Positions 36,850-48,356 of a DNA stretch of 64,000 nucleotides are shown piece after piece. Position numbers and translations under genes: made by a program. Source of the stretch: Poa pratensis (lineage: Eukaryota > Streptophyta > Magnoliopsida > Poales > Poaceae); contig CAMZMU010000034.1 in the NCBI GenBank assembly GCA_947311845.1, positions 91,763,263 through 91,827,262 on the forward strand, given 5' to 3'. Position 1 is the first letter of the stretch, and each line of letters opens with the position of its first letter. The notes beneath the pieces were generated by a model, which saw only the letters and a list, made by a program, of their open reading frames with translations, was not told the DNA's origin and did not search any database.

Positions 36850-37805
36850 GGAGCCCCCGAGTGCTTAATCGAATCGTAGAGTCGGGTAAAGGACTCCTTC
36901 CTCCTGGGCACGCTGTCGGGTTCCTGAAAGGAACGAGTAAAGTTGGTCGACTCCGGCCGTTCAGGGCTTATGGAGGATTCCTTAGTCGAACTGTCAACTC
37001 CAGGGTAAAATACGGTGAGTACAGCCTTAGTCGGTGATTTTTCGACTGCTTTTGTTCTGAGTCACTCGGGAACGCGAACAGCGCTCCCGATGGGAGTAGC
37101 CCCTGAGATTAAGCTGAATTGCTTGCAATTGAGGTTAAACTCAATTTTTCTTCAGTCGAAAAGCCCGCTCCCGATGGGAGTAAAGAAGGGACTCGACATG
37201 CTGGAGTCGCGACTGGCTTTGCGTGACTTACTGTGTATTCGGCCGGTTTGGCTTACTGCACAAGTTTCTTCAGCTCTTGGAGCTTACTGAATCTTCTTGC
37301 ACTCGAATGAACTGTTCGAGTTTATTCGGCTCTTAGAGCTTACTGAATATTTTTGCACTCGAATGAATTGCTCGAGTTCTCGATCAGCCCATTGGCTTGC
37401 TTGCTACGCCTGCGCAGTTGACGTCAGCGCTGACGTTTTTTGGCTCACTCTGTGTCCGATGGGACGTGACAGTGCGGTCCCACTGTCAGTATTGACTGGA
37501 GACAGCGGTTGCCGCTTTATACTGACCGTTGGGCGCGAAAATTTCGCGGTGTGTGATGGCGCCTTGATTCCCGCGCGTAGTGGGCGGCATGGCCGGCGAC
37601 GGTTGCTATCTCCGCGCGACACGTGGACGGCCAGATGATGTTGTGGAGTGCGGTTTCGCTGAGGACGGCCTGGATTAACTGGCCACGCGGTATATATTTT
37701 TTACCGCGGCGGCGAACAGTTCATTCCATCCCCATTCTGCCATCGTCTCCGCTGCTTTCTCTCCGCCATTGTTGCTCCTCTGCCAGTTTCTTTTCTCGAC
37801 CCTCC
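36850..37805 (+). other. Non-coding region and putative promoter side of the antisense ORFs
   Basis: Contains repeats of CTCCCGATGGGAGTA (37083, 37168; again near 39524) next to AGCCCCCGAG-like tracts, plus repeated GCACTCGAATGAA (37299, 37355). TATATATTTTTTACC at 37690 could be a TATA box for the + strand ORF starting at 37806. Confidence 0.45.
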
Positions 37806-40464
37806 ATGAGCAAGGCCGCGATGAAGAGGGGGAAGCCTGCTGCTGGCGCCGTCGCCGCCGCCGAGGCGAGCGTGATGAAGAAGCCCGACGGCGACTGGGT
37901 CAAATCGTCGGTGAAGAAGGCCGACCTCGAGGCCCTCCGCGCGCAGGGGCTGCTGCCGCCGGCAGATCAGGCGACGGTGCGCGCTCCTGGGAAAGAGGTA
38001 TTCCCCGCTCCTCGCGAGGGGGAACGCGTTTGCTTCGTGGATTTCCTTCCGCGGGGTTTCGGGTTCCCCCTCCACGATTTCGTCCGTGGTCTCTTGTATG
38101 CTTATGGGATTCAGATCCACGATCTGACTCCCAATAGCGTCTTGAGCATCGCGAGCTATTTCGTGCTCTGCGAGTGCTTCCTGGGAATCGCACCCAACTG
38201 GCTGCTGTGGAAGTCGCTATTCCTCGTGAGGAGGAACGTGGGGAAGAGCAAGCAGGTGTATCCAGTCGGCGGCTTCGGCATCCAGGTGCGTGGCGACACC
38301 TCCTACTTTCAGATGAAGAAGTCCGACTCCGTCCAGGGCTGGCGGAAGAAGTGGTTCTACATCAGGTGCGACCAAGAAGGGCTTCCCGACTTCGCGGCTG
38401 ATCGCGAGTTGCGGAAGACGAACGCGTGGGCGCACCCGCTGTCGAAGGAGGACAGGGAGGCGACTCAGCCCTTGCTGACGCTTCTTCGTGGCCTTCTGAA
38501 AAGTCTCGGGCGCGAGACAGGTGGAATTCACCTCATCGCCACCTTCTTCAGGCTTCGGGTGCAGCCGCTCCGCAGTCGCGTCCACCCAATGTGGGCGCGT
38601 GAGGATGCTGGCAATGAGCTCGATGATGACGCAGTCGAGTCGAAGGTGAGGAGCATCACTAGTCTCCGAGCCGCTGACCCGTGCAATGTCAAGTGCCCAG
38701 TCGAGCCATATGGGCCTAATAATCCTGTGCCTGAGGTGAGCTTCGTTTGCTTTGTTTGTCTTGTATCTTCTTCTGTCGAATCTTTTTGCCTGACTCGAAT
38801 GCTTCATTTGCTGACAGGGTCGTTCGAGCTATGTCAGTCTTCCTCCGTTGATGGAGAATGGACCTCATGAAGAGGCAGAGTTCCCTGAGGACGAGGTTGA
38901 TGACGATGAAGTTCCCTCCGCCACCTCTCCGAGTGAAGAGTTGGAGGAGGATGATGAAGATGAGGAGCCGCTGCGGAAGCGGCAGAGGCGAAAGAGTGGC
39001 GACTCTGGTTCTGCTTCGTCGCCTGTGAAGGAGGCGGGTGTGAACGAGGAAGAGACGAGCGAGTCGTCTTCGGGCGCTAGGCGCACGAGTGACCTGGCTG
39101 AGCCTTTGGTCGTGCCTCCCCTCGGCTCTGCACCGCCGACTGAGTTTGCGAGGATGGCCTCCGTCTCCCTGGGAAGTGAAGATGATGTGATGTCGCCAGG
39201 TTAGTCGCGTAACCATTGCCTCGTTTTTGTCGAGTGTGCTTTTTCACTTGCGAGTCCTTGAATTGTTGTCTTGTCACAGCGACCGTACTGGCGCTGTTGC
39301 TTCTTCCCCTCGTGAGATGGAGCACACTTCTGCTCCCATGATCGAGCAGACTGCGAAGACGACCGGAGAAGAGGCTCTGGCGGGTGACGCTTTGGCCTTG
39401 AAGGCTTCGACCTCCTCCGTGCCAGAGAAAGCTGCTGATGCGACTCCGGTTGACGCTGGGCTGCTTGAGCATGTAAGTGTCCTTTGACTCGTTCTGCAAA
39501 ATCTGTATCGGGTGCGCGAACAGCGCTCCCGATGGGAGTAGCCCCCGAAGATGTGCGTGACTAGAATAGTCGGGCGCAGATTGATGTCTTGTGTTTCCTG
39601 CAGCCATTTTATCGCCAGCAGATGGAGGGAGCCGCAGCCTTCGTTCGCATGGAGCAGGAGAGGGATCAGCTCCGCACTGCTCTGGAGCAAGCGAATAGTG
39701 AGTGTGAACCCTTGTGTTCGAGGGGTGCTTCGACTGCCTTTATTGCTAACTTTGCTCCGTTGATCCGTAGGTGAAAAGGAGAGCACGAAGAAGCGGGTCG
39801 CGGAGCTGGAGAAGTTGCTGGGTGAAGCCCAAGAGCGTGAACAAGCTCGGGATGATCTGGAGAAGACCCAGGTCGACCGCTTGCTCGCACTCGCAGATGT
39901 TGTTGGAAGTAAGTATTTCAGCTCAGTGCCTACTTTGTCTTTTGTCGACTTCGGATGTCTTACGGGCGTGGATTTCTGTTGATCAGAGACTTGCGGGGTG
40001 CTCCTCCAGAAGGGTCCTCCAGCGAGAATGTCGACTTGGCGAAGGCTGTTGGCTTCATGGACCGCGTCTGCGCGTATGCTTCGGCGGCGCTGCAGAAGTC
40101 GACAGGCGCCTTGGCGACTGTGCACCAGAGCATCTTCCCCAGCAAGCCACCGCCAGTTGCTGTTGACGCGCTTGCGGCTCCGTTCGAAGGCAATGCGACC
40201 ACCTTGGCGGACTACACGCGTGCGCAGACGGTACGCGGCTCCGAGCTCACTTTCCAGCTACTTCTTGGTCACCAAGTCGTAGGTGATTTTGAGAAGGTTG
40301 TCAGCGACTTCCCTCGGAAGCCTGATGGCAGGACCGCGTCCCTTAGCGGTGTGAAGGCGCAGGCGAGTCAGCTGGCTGCGAAGTTGGTCGCCACCTTCGA
40401 GAAGAGGATTGCCAAGCTGCAGAGTTGGCTGCTAGGAAGAGCCGTTCCCAGTCGGAGTCTGTGA
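37806..40464 (+). CDS. Antisense ORF of the Tat-type element (putative gypsy-type transposon domain, Transposase_28-like), multi-exon
   Basis: Encoded opposite to pol. Exon 1, 37806-38735 (310 codons), starts MSKAAMKRGKPAAG. It carries the domain known in Pfam as putative gypsy-type transposon: VCFVDFLPRGFGFPLHDF, LLYAYGIQIHDLTPNSVL, CECFLGIAPNWLLWKSLF. A GT-AG intron (38736-38817) leads to an acidic exon (38818-39199; EELEEDDEDEEPLRKRQRR). Further exons lie near 39280-39472, 39602-39699, 39770-39909 and 39988-40464, ending in a coiled-coil-like tail. The join into 39280 does not keep frame as read, so one border or base is uncertain. Such antisense ORFs are known in Tat elements; their function is unknown. 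Confidence 0.7.
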
Positions 40465-40654
40465 TGTAGACTCCGTTCTTTTAGGATTCTTCTGCTTTTG
40501 GTTCTTGTCTGTAATGAACTATATAGTTTGCGGGTCTTCTGGCCGCGAACATGCTGATGTTGAAATGTGAATTTGTGTCTTCGAGTCTTCTTTCATATCT
40601 AAACTTGAATGAATGTGTTCTTTTCTTGCTTGACGCTGTCGAACTTGGCAGTCT

Positions 40655-41515
40655 GAGATGGGCGAAGCTCCTGGGGTCGCTGGAACGACTGGTGCGGGCG
40701 ACGAGGAGGACACCTCTTCGGCTGCACCCCTCGTCGTCGTCGAGCTCCTCCAGCTCCTGCGCGAAGCGTGAATGATCAACGAGTGATCACCTTCATGAGG
40801 AACAAGGTTGTTGAGCTCGAGTCGAAGTTGAAGAGCGCGGAGTTGGAGTTGGAGCGCTTGAGGTCGCGGCCCGTTGCGCCGTTCTCCCAGCGAGAGGAGT
40901 TTCTGCTAGGCGAGATAGACTTGATCAGTCGGCAGCTGCAAGGTTGGTTTTCTAGCACTGTGCTTCGACTTCTTTATCCTTTTACTGTTCTTAGCTTTGG
41001 GTCTTGATGCAGATGTGAATTCTGACTGGAAGGCCGAGCAAAGTCGAGTAGACGAGCGGGTGGAGAAAGAAGCCGCCGGTGACTCACCCGAAGCGCGTCA
41101 TTTTTGGTCAAATAAATCCAGAGGCAGCATACTGGCTCGAATGTTGGATCGCACCTGGCGGGCTGCTGTGCTCTTGGAAGGTTGTAGAAAAACCCTCTGG
41201 CAGATCAACAGGGTGTACTTTCCGCACAACGAGCAGCCTAATGGACTGGCTGCGCTGCTGGAGAGGTTCCGTGAAGGCAGTGCGTTGAAGGAAGTCGTGC
41301 ACACTCAACTTGTTGCCGGGGCGAACGTGGCGCTGGCGTACGTTCGAATGCACCGGCCTAATCTTCCACTGTACAAGGTGCTTGACGGCTTGCCTGGAGA
41401 GGGTGACTACGCCGATACTCTTGCGGCTGCGCGTCAGATGATTCAGCAGGTCCAGAGCTTTAGTGAGCACCTTGTAGGGCCACTCGATGCGCCAAAGGGC
41501 GAGCCTGTAGAATAA
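40655..41515 (+). CDS. Second antisense ORF of the Tat-type element, spliced, function unknown
   Basis: Coding-like segments at 40655-40941 (KVVELESKLKSAELELERL, coiled coil) and 40997-41515 (LARMLDRTWRAAVLLEGC, LYKVLDGLPGEGDYADTL), stop TAA. An intron with acceptor TTGATGCAG near 41011 probably separates them. It resembles the C-terminal part of plant gypsy-associated hypothetical proteins. It could be the tail of the 37806 gene rather than a separate gene. Confidence 0.5.
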
Positions 41516-41639
41516 GAGTAGTAGACTGCTGTTGTATAGCGTTAGCTTGTAAAAGAATTTTTCCAAGTGGAAATATGAGTGTATGTATGCCGAGGTGGGG
41601 GTAGCCCCCGAGTGAGTAAATTGTATCTTGTAGACTTCT

Positions 41640-42615
41640 GTAAACCTGTATGGCGCAGCCCCCGAGCGGATCGAGTGCGGCCTAGGATTTTGAATTAGAC
41701 ATGTGCGGCGCAGCCCCCGAGTGCTTCGAGTGCGGCCGAGGTGTGTCGAGTCAGACCTGTGCGGCGCAGCCCCCGAGTGCGTCGGGTGCGGCCTAGGATT
41801 TTGACTTGGACCTGTGCGGCGCAGCCCCCGGTGCTTCGGGTGGTGACCTAGGCTTTTGGACCTGTACGGCGCAGCCCCCGAGTGCGTCGGGTGCGGCCTA
41901 GGTTTGACTTAGACCTGTGCGGCGCAGCCCCCGAGTGCTTCGGGTGACGGCCAAGGATTTTGCGAGTTAGACCTGTATGGCGCAGCCCCCGAGTGCGTCG
42001 GGTGCGGCCTAGGTTTTGAGTTGGACCTGTATGGCGCAGCCCCCGAGTGCGTCGGGTGCGGCCTAGGTTTGACTTAGACCTGTGCGGCGCAGCCCCCGAG
42101 TGCTTCGGGTGACGGCCAAGGATTTTGCGAGTTAGACCTGTATGGCGCAGCCCCCGAGTGCTTCGGGTGCGGCCTAGGTTTTCGAGTTGGACCTGTATGG
42201 CGCAGCCCCCGAGTGCGTCGGGTGGGCCTAGGTTTGACTTAGACCTGTGCGGCGCAGCCCCCGAGTGCTTCGGGTGCGGCCTAGGATTTTGCGAGTTAGA
42301 CCTGTATGGCGCAGCCCCGAGTGCTTCGGGTGCGGCCTAGGTTTTCGAGTTGGACCTGTATGGCGCAGCCCCCGAGTGCGTCGGGTGCGGCCTAGGTTTG
42401 ACTTAGACCTGTGCGCGCAGCCCCCGAGTGCTTCGGGTGACGGCCAAGGATTTTCGAGTTGACCTGTATGGCGCAGCCCCGAGTGCTTCGGGTGCGGCCT
42501 AGGTTTGACTTGGACCTGCGGCGCAGCCCCCGAGTGCTTCGGGTGGCGGCCTAGGATTTCGACTTGAACCTGTATGGCGCAGCCCCCGAGTGCGTCGGGT
42601 GACGGCCTAGGTTTA
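41640..42615. repeat. Tandem repeat array, ~18 copies of a 50-60 bp unit
   Basis: The core GGCGCAGCCCCCGAGTGC followed by TTCGGGTGCGGCCTAGG and a TGACTTAGACCTGT-type spacer recurs from 41650 to 42580. Units vary by substitutions and many one-base indels. The minus-strand core GCACTCGGGGGCT matches the element's own polypurine tract region. Confidence 0.9.
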
Positions 42616-42798
42616 TGTTGCTTTTTGACTGAAAAAGTAAAGGGGAGAGCTTGTTCCACAAATCACTTCATTGATTTTTGCGAGCAGGCCGCCTCATTAA
42701 AACCCTTCCAGTCCCCTCAGGTACCCTGGTAAGGGAAAGAGTGCGTCTGGAACCTGCCGCTTCTTGACATAGTACACTTTGTTACAAGGGGGAGTCGA

Positions 42799-43960
42799 TT
42801 AGGCATAGAAGCGGCGCAGTTGCGCAACGTTCCACGGGTTGCTGCAGACTGTCCCCGTCTTCGAGTCCTTCAGGCGGTAAGCTCCGCCGCCGATTGCCTC
42901 TGTCACGATGTATGGACCCTCCCACGGGGAGGCGAGTTTGTGCACCTTCTTCTGTTTGAGGCGGAGGACAAGGTCGCCAGGGACGAACGCTCTGGGCCGC
43001 AGTCGCCGCCCGTGGTAGTTGCGTAAGTCTTGCTGATACACGGCTGTGCGGGTAAGGGCGATGTCGCGTGCTTCGTCCAGGGTATCCATGTCGTCCTCGA
43101 GTGCTTCTTCTGCGTCGGACTCGTCGTAGGCCACCACTCGGGGTGCATCGAACTTGATGTCGCATGGCATGACTGCTTCTGCGCCGTAGACCATGAAGAA
43201 TGGCGTGTACTGAGTGGATCTGTTTGGCGTAGTGCGCAGGCTCCACAGTACAGATGGCAGCTCTCAACCCAGGCGCCTGCGGCGCGCTCAATGGTACTCG
43301 CAGGCGCTTCTTGATGCCCTTGCAGACTAAGCCATTGGACTTTTCGACTTGCCCGTTGGACTGCGGGTGCGAGACAGATGCGTAGTTGAGCTTGATGCCT
43401 TGCTCAGAGCAGAAGTCCTTGAATTCTTCGGCTGTGAAGTTCGTGCCGTTGTCGGTGATGATGCTGTGCGGCACTCCAAACCTGAAGATGATCGACCTGA
43501 TGAAGTTAACTGCCGAGGAGGCAGTCGAACTTGTAATAGGTACTGCTTCGATCCACTTCGTGAACTTGTCGACTGCCACCAAGAGATGCGTGTGTCCTCC
43601 CGGCGAGGACTTCTTGAGTGGACCCACCATGTCGAGCCCCCATTGAGCGAAGGGCCAGGCGAGTGGAATGGTCTTTAGTGCTGATGCCGGTGTGTGCGGC
43701 TTGTTGGCGAATTCCTGGCAGCCGAGACATTTCCTCACGAGTTCTCTGCGTCTTGCATTGCGGTGGGCCAGTAGAACCCGGCTCGTAAGGCTTTGGCCAC
43801 TAAGGCTCGACTGCTGGCGTGGTGCCCGCAGATGCCAGCGTGGATCTCGAGTAAGATGGCTTGACCGTCGACTGGGTCGATGCACCTTTGGAGGACTCCC
43901 GAGATGCTTCGCTTGTAGAGCTCCCCTTTGATGACGGTGAAGCCCTTGGAGCGGCGGATG
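42799..43960 (-). pseudogene. Integrase of the Tat-type element, frameshifted
   Basis: Zinc-binding segment near 43746-43845 (HAGICGHHASSRALVAKAL). Catalytic core 43300-43730 with DMVGPL, TDNGTNF and QVEKSN supplying the D, D and E residues. C-terminal part 42799-43194 (LRPRAFVPGDLVLRL, SPWEGPYIV). Frame changes occur near 43740, 43290 and 43265, each consistent with the loss of one C from a CC pair on the + strand. No functional integrase can be read as the sequence stands. Confidence 0.85.
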
Positions 43961-44139
43961 ACGCGCTTGGCTTCGACTGGGTTTGTTGGCACCCTCTGCT
44001 GCAGTATGTAAGCCAGGTATGGGCTCGTCCATGTGGGCTCGATCAGCATCACCTCCATAGGCTCCTTTTCCGTGCTGGGCGGGTCGGTGGTGCTCGTTGT
44101 CGATGTAGAGGATCCTGGCGCGGGCCGGAGCTTGACGGA

Positions 44140-44637
44140 GCGTTGCGTGATGCACTCGAGGAAGACTCCGGGTGGCACCGGCGCTTTGTTTGAGCCCAGG
44201 TTGGCGAGGGTGTCGGCTTCCTCGTTGCTCTCGCGGCCGACGTGCCGCAGCTCGCAGCCGTCGAAGGTACCTTCCAGCTGGTTGTACAGGTCCCTGTAGG
44301 CGATCATGTTGTCGGCGATGGCGTCACATTGCTTCATGGTTTGTTGCACGACGAGGTAGGAGTCTCCGTAGATCATGAGGTGAGTGGCGCCGCAGTTCTT
44401 GGCCATCCGCATGCCGTGGATCAGGGCCTCGTACTCTGCCTCGTTGTTGGAGGGCGTTGGGAAGTTCATCTGCAGCACGTACCTCAGCTTGTCGCCTTTG
44501 GGTGAGATGAGGACGACTCCCGCCCCTGCTGATCTGAACTTCTTGGAGCCGTCGAAGTACATTGTCCATGCGTTGGACAGGTCGGGTACGTCTGGTAGCT
44601 GGGCTTCTATCCACTCGGTGGTGAACTCTGGAAGCAC
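44140..44637 (-). pseudogene. Archaeal-type RNase H domain (aRH) of the Tat-type element
   Basis: WTMYFDGSKKFRSAGAG, SNNEAEYEALIHGMRMAK and GDSYLVVQQ give the DEDD-type RNase H order (Asp, Glu, Asp), with EADTLANLGS at the end. A second RNase H after the normal one is the hallmark of the Tat lineage. It is in frame within 43735-44637 but cut off from the RT frame by a one-base deletion near 44630. Confidence 0.82.
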
Positions 44638-45941
44638 TGGGCCTTGATTGACTTCGGGTGCGCGTACTTCAGCCCCCAGGGCCCTAGCTCAACAACCCAC
44701 TTGGCGACTCGCCCCGTCGCGGCTTGGTTGGTGAGGATGTCGGAGAGCCCGGAGGAGCTTACTACCGTGATGGAGTGCTCGGAGAAGTAGTGGACGACCT
44801 TCCTTGATGTCATGAAGACTCCATATGCTAGCTTCTGGTAGTGCGGGTACCGCTGCTTGGACAAGGTTAGCACCTCACTGAGGTAGTAGACGGGTCACTG
44901 AACAGGGTAACTGTGTCCTTCTTCTTCTCGTTCGACTACGAGTACCGTGCTGACCACCCTGTTCGTGGCTGACACGTAGAGGTATAGCGGCTCGTTCTCC
45001 AGTGGCGCCACCAGTACTGGGGAAGTCGTGAGTGTTTTCTTGAGTTGGTCGAACGCGACTTGTGCTTCTTCTGTCCACTCGAACTTGTCTGTCTTTTTCA
45101 TCAGTTGGTAGAAAGGCAGGGCCTTTTCTCCCAACTTACTTATGAACCGGCTGAGAGCTGCGACTCGGCCGGCTAGGCGTTGCACCTCATGAAGCTTGGT
45201 CGGTGCTGGCATTGCGAGTATGTTTTGCACCTTCTCAGGGTTGGCTTCGATTCCTCTTGCAGAGACGAGGTACCCGAGCAGTTCTCCGGCTGGCACGCCG
45301 AAGACACACTTGTCCGGGTTCAGCTTGATCTGATACTCGTTGAGGGCGGCGAAGACCTTGCGGAGGTCGGCGATGAGAGTGTCCTCCGTTCGAGTGGTGA
45401 CGACTATGTCGTCGACGTATACTTGGACGATCTCTCCGATTAGCCCCTTTAGGCAGGCTTGCATTGTGCGCTGGTACGTGGCTCCAGCGTTCTTCAACCC
45501 GAAGGGCATCGTCTGGTAGCAGAAGACGCCGTGGGGTGTGATGAATGCAGTCTTCTCTTCATCGTCGACGTTCATCCTGATCTGCTGGTACCCTGAGTAG
45601 GCGTACAGGAAGGATAGGCGTGCGCAGCCTGCAGTCGAGTCGATGATCTGGTCTATCCGCGGGAGCGGGAAATGGTCCTTGGGGCAGCATTTGTTGAGGG
45701 CGGTGAAGTCGACGCACATGCGGAGTTTCTTCGTCTTCTTCTTCTCCACCAGGACTGGGTTCGCTACCCAGTCCAAGTCCTTGATCTCTCGGATGAATTT
45801 AGCGTGGAGCAGTCGATCGATCTCCTTGCTTATTTCGTCCCGTTTGGGTCCTGAGAAGCGTCGCATGGTCTGCTTGACGGGTTTGGCGTCCTTGTGAACG
45901 CGTAAAGAGTGCTCGGCGAGGTTCCTGGGTATGCCTGGCAT
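44638..45941 (-). pseudogene. Reverse transcriptase and RNase H of the Tat-type element
   Basis: Frame 44895-45941 holds the RT domain: VCV-type start (RMCVDFTALNKCCPKDHFPL), motif A as SFLYAYSGYQQI, PFGLKNAGATYQR and YVDDIVV. In motif A the catalytic Asp is replaced by Tyr (codon 45603-45605), while the YVDD pair is intact. A TGA in the frame at 44895-44897 (CGA to TGA fits) separates the RNase H part (44640-44873; QKLAYGVFMTSRKVVHYF). Confidence 0.88.
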
Positions 45942-46004
45942 GTCAGAAGGTTGCCAGGCAAAGATCTCCCAGTTCTCACGTAGAAACTCGACGAGCGCGC
46001 TTTC

Positions 46005-47040
46005 CTATGCGATAGGCAGGCTCGACGACACTTTGACTGTCTTGTTTGCGTCCGTCGGGTGGACTTGATGAGTTGTCGTGTCGTCAGTCGTGTTGAAGGC
46101 AGCGTCCTTGGCTTGCTTTTTGCGTGGCGGGAAGATGGTTTTGTCGTTGTCGACTGCCATCGCCTCGAAGTGCTCTTCCATTCCGAAGAACTCGGAGATC
46201 TTGCTGAACTCGCGGTCGCAGCTGTTGGAACGGTCGAAGTCACCGTGCACTGTGATGACACCCTTGGGCCCAGGCATCTTGAGCATGAGGTAAGTGTAGT
46301 GAGGTACCGCCATGAATCTGGCAAAGGTTGGGCGCCCGAGTATCGCGTGGTACTGCGACTTCCAGTCGACTACCTCGAAGTCGATCGACTCCCTCTTGAA
46401 GTTTTCGGGTGTGCCGAAGATGACGTCGAGTGTGATCGTTCCCATGGGCGTGACTGCTTGCCCTGGTACTATGCCATGGAAGGTGGTCTCTGATGCCGCC
46501 AAGTCCGTCGTTGGCCTGTTTATCCTTCTGAGGGTGTCGGCAAAGATGATGTTAATGCAACTGGCTCCGTCCATGAACACCTTTTTCAGGGTGTAATCTC
46601 CGATCAGAGCTTTGACTACCAGCGCGGCGTGCCCGGGTCGTGGTACTGCAGGCGGGTGATCTGCTCTGGAGAAAGTGATTGGTGTCTCTGACCCTCTCAG
46701 GTAGTCGGGTATTGCAGGCGGACAGGTGATGGCTTGGAAAACTTGGCGAGTGATGATCTTCTGGGTCCTGTTTGAGGGGCGCCCCTTCTGTATCATGTTG
46801 AGCTGTCCGCGTGCTGCTGGATATGCGTCCTGGATCACTGGTGGGGCATCTTGCTGCGGCTGTTGCTGCTGCTGCAGAAAAGCTCCCGCCGCCTGTGCTG
46901 GATTAGCGACTGCGGGTGCGGGTGCTGCCTGGATGGCCAGCTGATTGGCTCCTTGGTGATGCAGACGTCGGTCTTCAAAGTCGATGGAGCCGGTGCGACC
47001 ATGGTTCCAGCGCTCGTTCTTTCCCACAGACGGCGCCAAT
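46005..47040 (-). pseudogene. Gag remnant and aspartic protease of the Tat-type element
   Basis: Directly after the leader a Gln-rich segment (46845-46900) leads into a retropepsin-like region: KALIGDYTLKKVFMDGAS (DGAS active-site loop), FHGIVPGQAVTPMGTI and AILGRPTFARFMAVPHY. The capsid part of gag is missing, so a large deletion lies between leader and protease. The frame ends at TAG 46005-46007 but continues in phase into the RT frame, so this stop is a lesion or a read error. Confidence 0.8.
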
Positions 47041-47496
47041 TGACGAGGAGTGGACTCGGCAAATCCCTGGGTTGTGTACCCCGGGTTGATTGAAGGGGAG
47101 AGAGATGAGCGCTGGTGATCACGACGGCTGACAAGCAAGGCGTTTACCCAGGTTCAGGCTCCCGGAGGATAACACCCTACTTCCTGCTTGTCTGGTATTG
47201 AATGGCGAGTTGTGGCTACAATGGCGAGATGGCAATCTCACTAGGGTTTGTGGTGGCGGCTATGAGCGTACCCTAGACGAAGGACCCTCCTAGCCTTTAT
47301 ATGGTAGGCTAGGTCTTAGGTGAACGGTGCCGATGGCGCTTACAAGCATGGCTGGGGTCGCATGACCTAGCGTCGACTATCTTGGGCCGCACGTCGTCCT
47401 CCTTGGGCCTTCCTTGGGCCCTCGTCATAAGGCTGATGGGCTTGGCGTGACCCAGGTATCCCCACCGTGGGGTAGTCGAAGAGTGACCCCACGACA
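47041..47496 (-). repeat. 5' LTR of the Tat-type element
   Basis: 456 bp, same length as the other LTR, with two substitutions seen by eye. Its promoter would fire leftward into pol. Confidence 0.92.
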
Positions 47497-47520
47497 AGTA
47501 TAGGTTAAGCTTGGGGATGA

Positions 47521-48208
47521 TGATGCATGTAATGCATACATGAACTTTGCATTATTTTACTTATATTCCAGTCATATTTGCATCATATAAGGGTTATATC
47601 ACTGTTTTATAATGATTTTGGGAATATTTGATATGTTTCCTATTTTTATGGAATTAACCCTGCACAGGCAGAAAACCCTATTTCTATATTTTAATGTTTC
47701 AGGGACCCAAACGACGTCCAAATGACCTGCAAATTTATGAGCATCAATTTTTGGAAGGAAGAAGACTTGGGAGCGAAGGAAGCAAACAAGCGGAGACCCG
47801 AGGGCCAAGATAGGTGGGCCCACGCGGCCAGGTACATGGGCCGCGTGGGACCCCTCCTTTTGGGCCTCGGAGCTCCGTTGCCGTCGATCTTTCCTCCACC
47901 GACTCGGTTTTGACCTAAAACCGCCTATAAAAATAGTCCCCGATGCCCTTCGGAAGGGAGCGCCGCAGAAACACAGAAACCACGAAACAGAGACCTGGAG
48001 TTGCGGATTGGAGGGGGAAACTCCGGCGGGGCGCTGCCGGCGTGGTCTCCATCTTCTCCAATGACTTCTCCACCGTCTCCATGATGAAGAGGGAGTAGTC
48101 CACCTCTGGACTATGGGTTTATGGAAGTAACTTATGTATCTCTCCTCTCTCTTGAGCTTCACTAATTAGTACCGTATGAGCTGCTGAACATGATTACGGT
48201 CATCTATG
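47521..48208 (+). repeat. 3' LTR of the outer Gypsy element, left part
   Basis: Starts TGATGCATG after AAGCTTGGGGATGA and is about 97% identical by eye to 30215-30906. It is cut at ATG (48206-48208) by the CACTA insertion and resumes at 59390/59393. Confidence 0.92.
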
Positions 48209-48356
48209 CACTAGTAGGGAAGTGCCTTTCTGTGGCGCACCAAAAACTGTTTCTGTGGCGCATGGTCGGTGCGCCACAGAATCCTCACCACAAAAATATT
48301 ATTTCTGTGGCGCACGGAACCATGCGCCACAGAAAGTATACAATTCTGTGGTGCAC
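48209..48356. repeat. Left terminal inverted repeat and subterminal hairpins of the CACTA
   Basis: The terminus is followed by CTGTGGCGCA/TGCGCCACAG pairs, for example at 48252-48280 and 48307-48335. The array is interrupted by the LTR element and resumes at 54930. Confidence 0.88.

Larger units (their letters stand above)
36394..47496 (-). mobile_element. Tat-type Gypsy LTR retrotransposon, minus orientation, inserted in the outer element
   Basis: LTRs of 456 bp at 36394-36849 (3' LTR) and 47041-47496 (5' LTR) differ at two positions by eye. The 5-bp duplication AGTAT is exact (36389-36393 and 47497-47501). On the minus strand, TTGGCGCCGTCTGTGG follows the 5' LTR and a purine tract CTCGGGGGCTCC precedes the 3' LTR. 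Pol order is protease, RT, RNase H, second (archaeal-type) RNase H, integrase, which marks the Tat/Retand lineage. Extra ORFs on the opposite strand lie between pol and the 3' LTR. Most of gag is missing and pol is broken. Confidence 0.92.

Noticed and set aside
42125..42659. ORFs with repeated RPVWRSPRV or PSASG motifs
   Set aside because: Translations of the tandem repeat array; shifted by the array's indels and with no domain.
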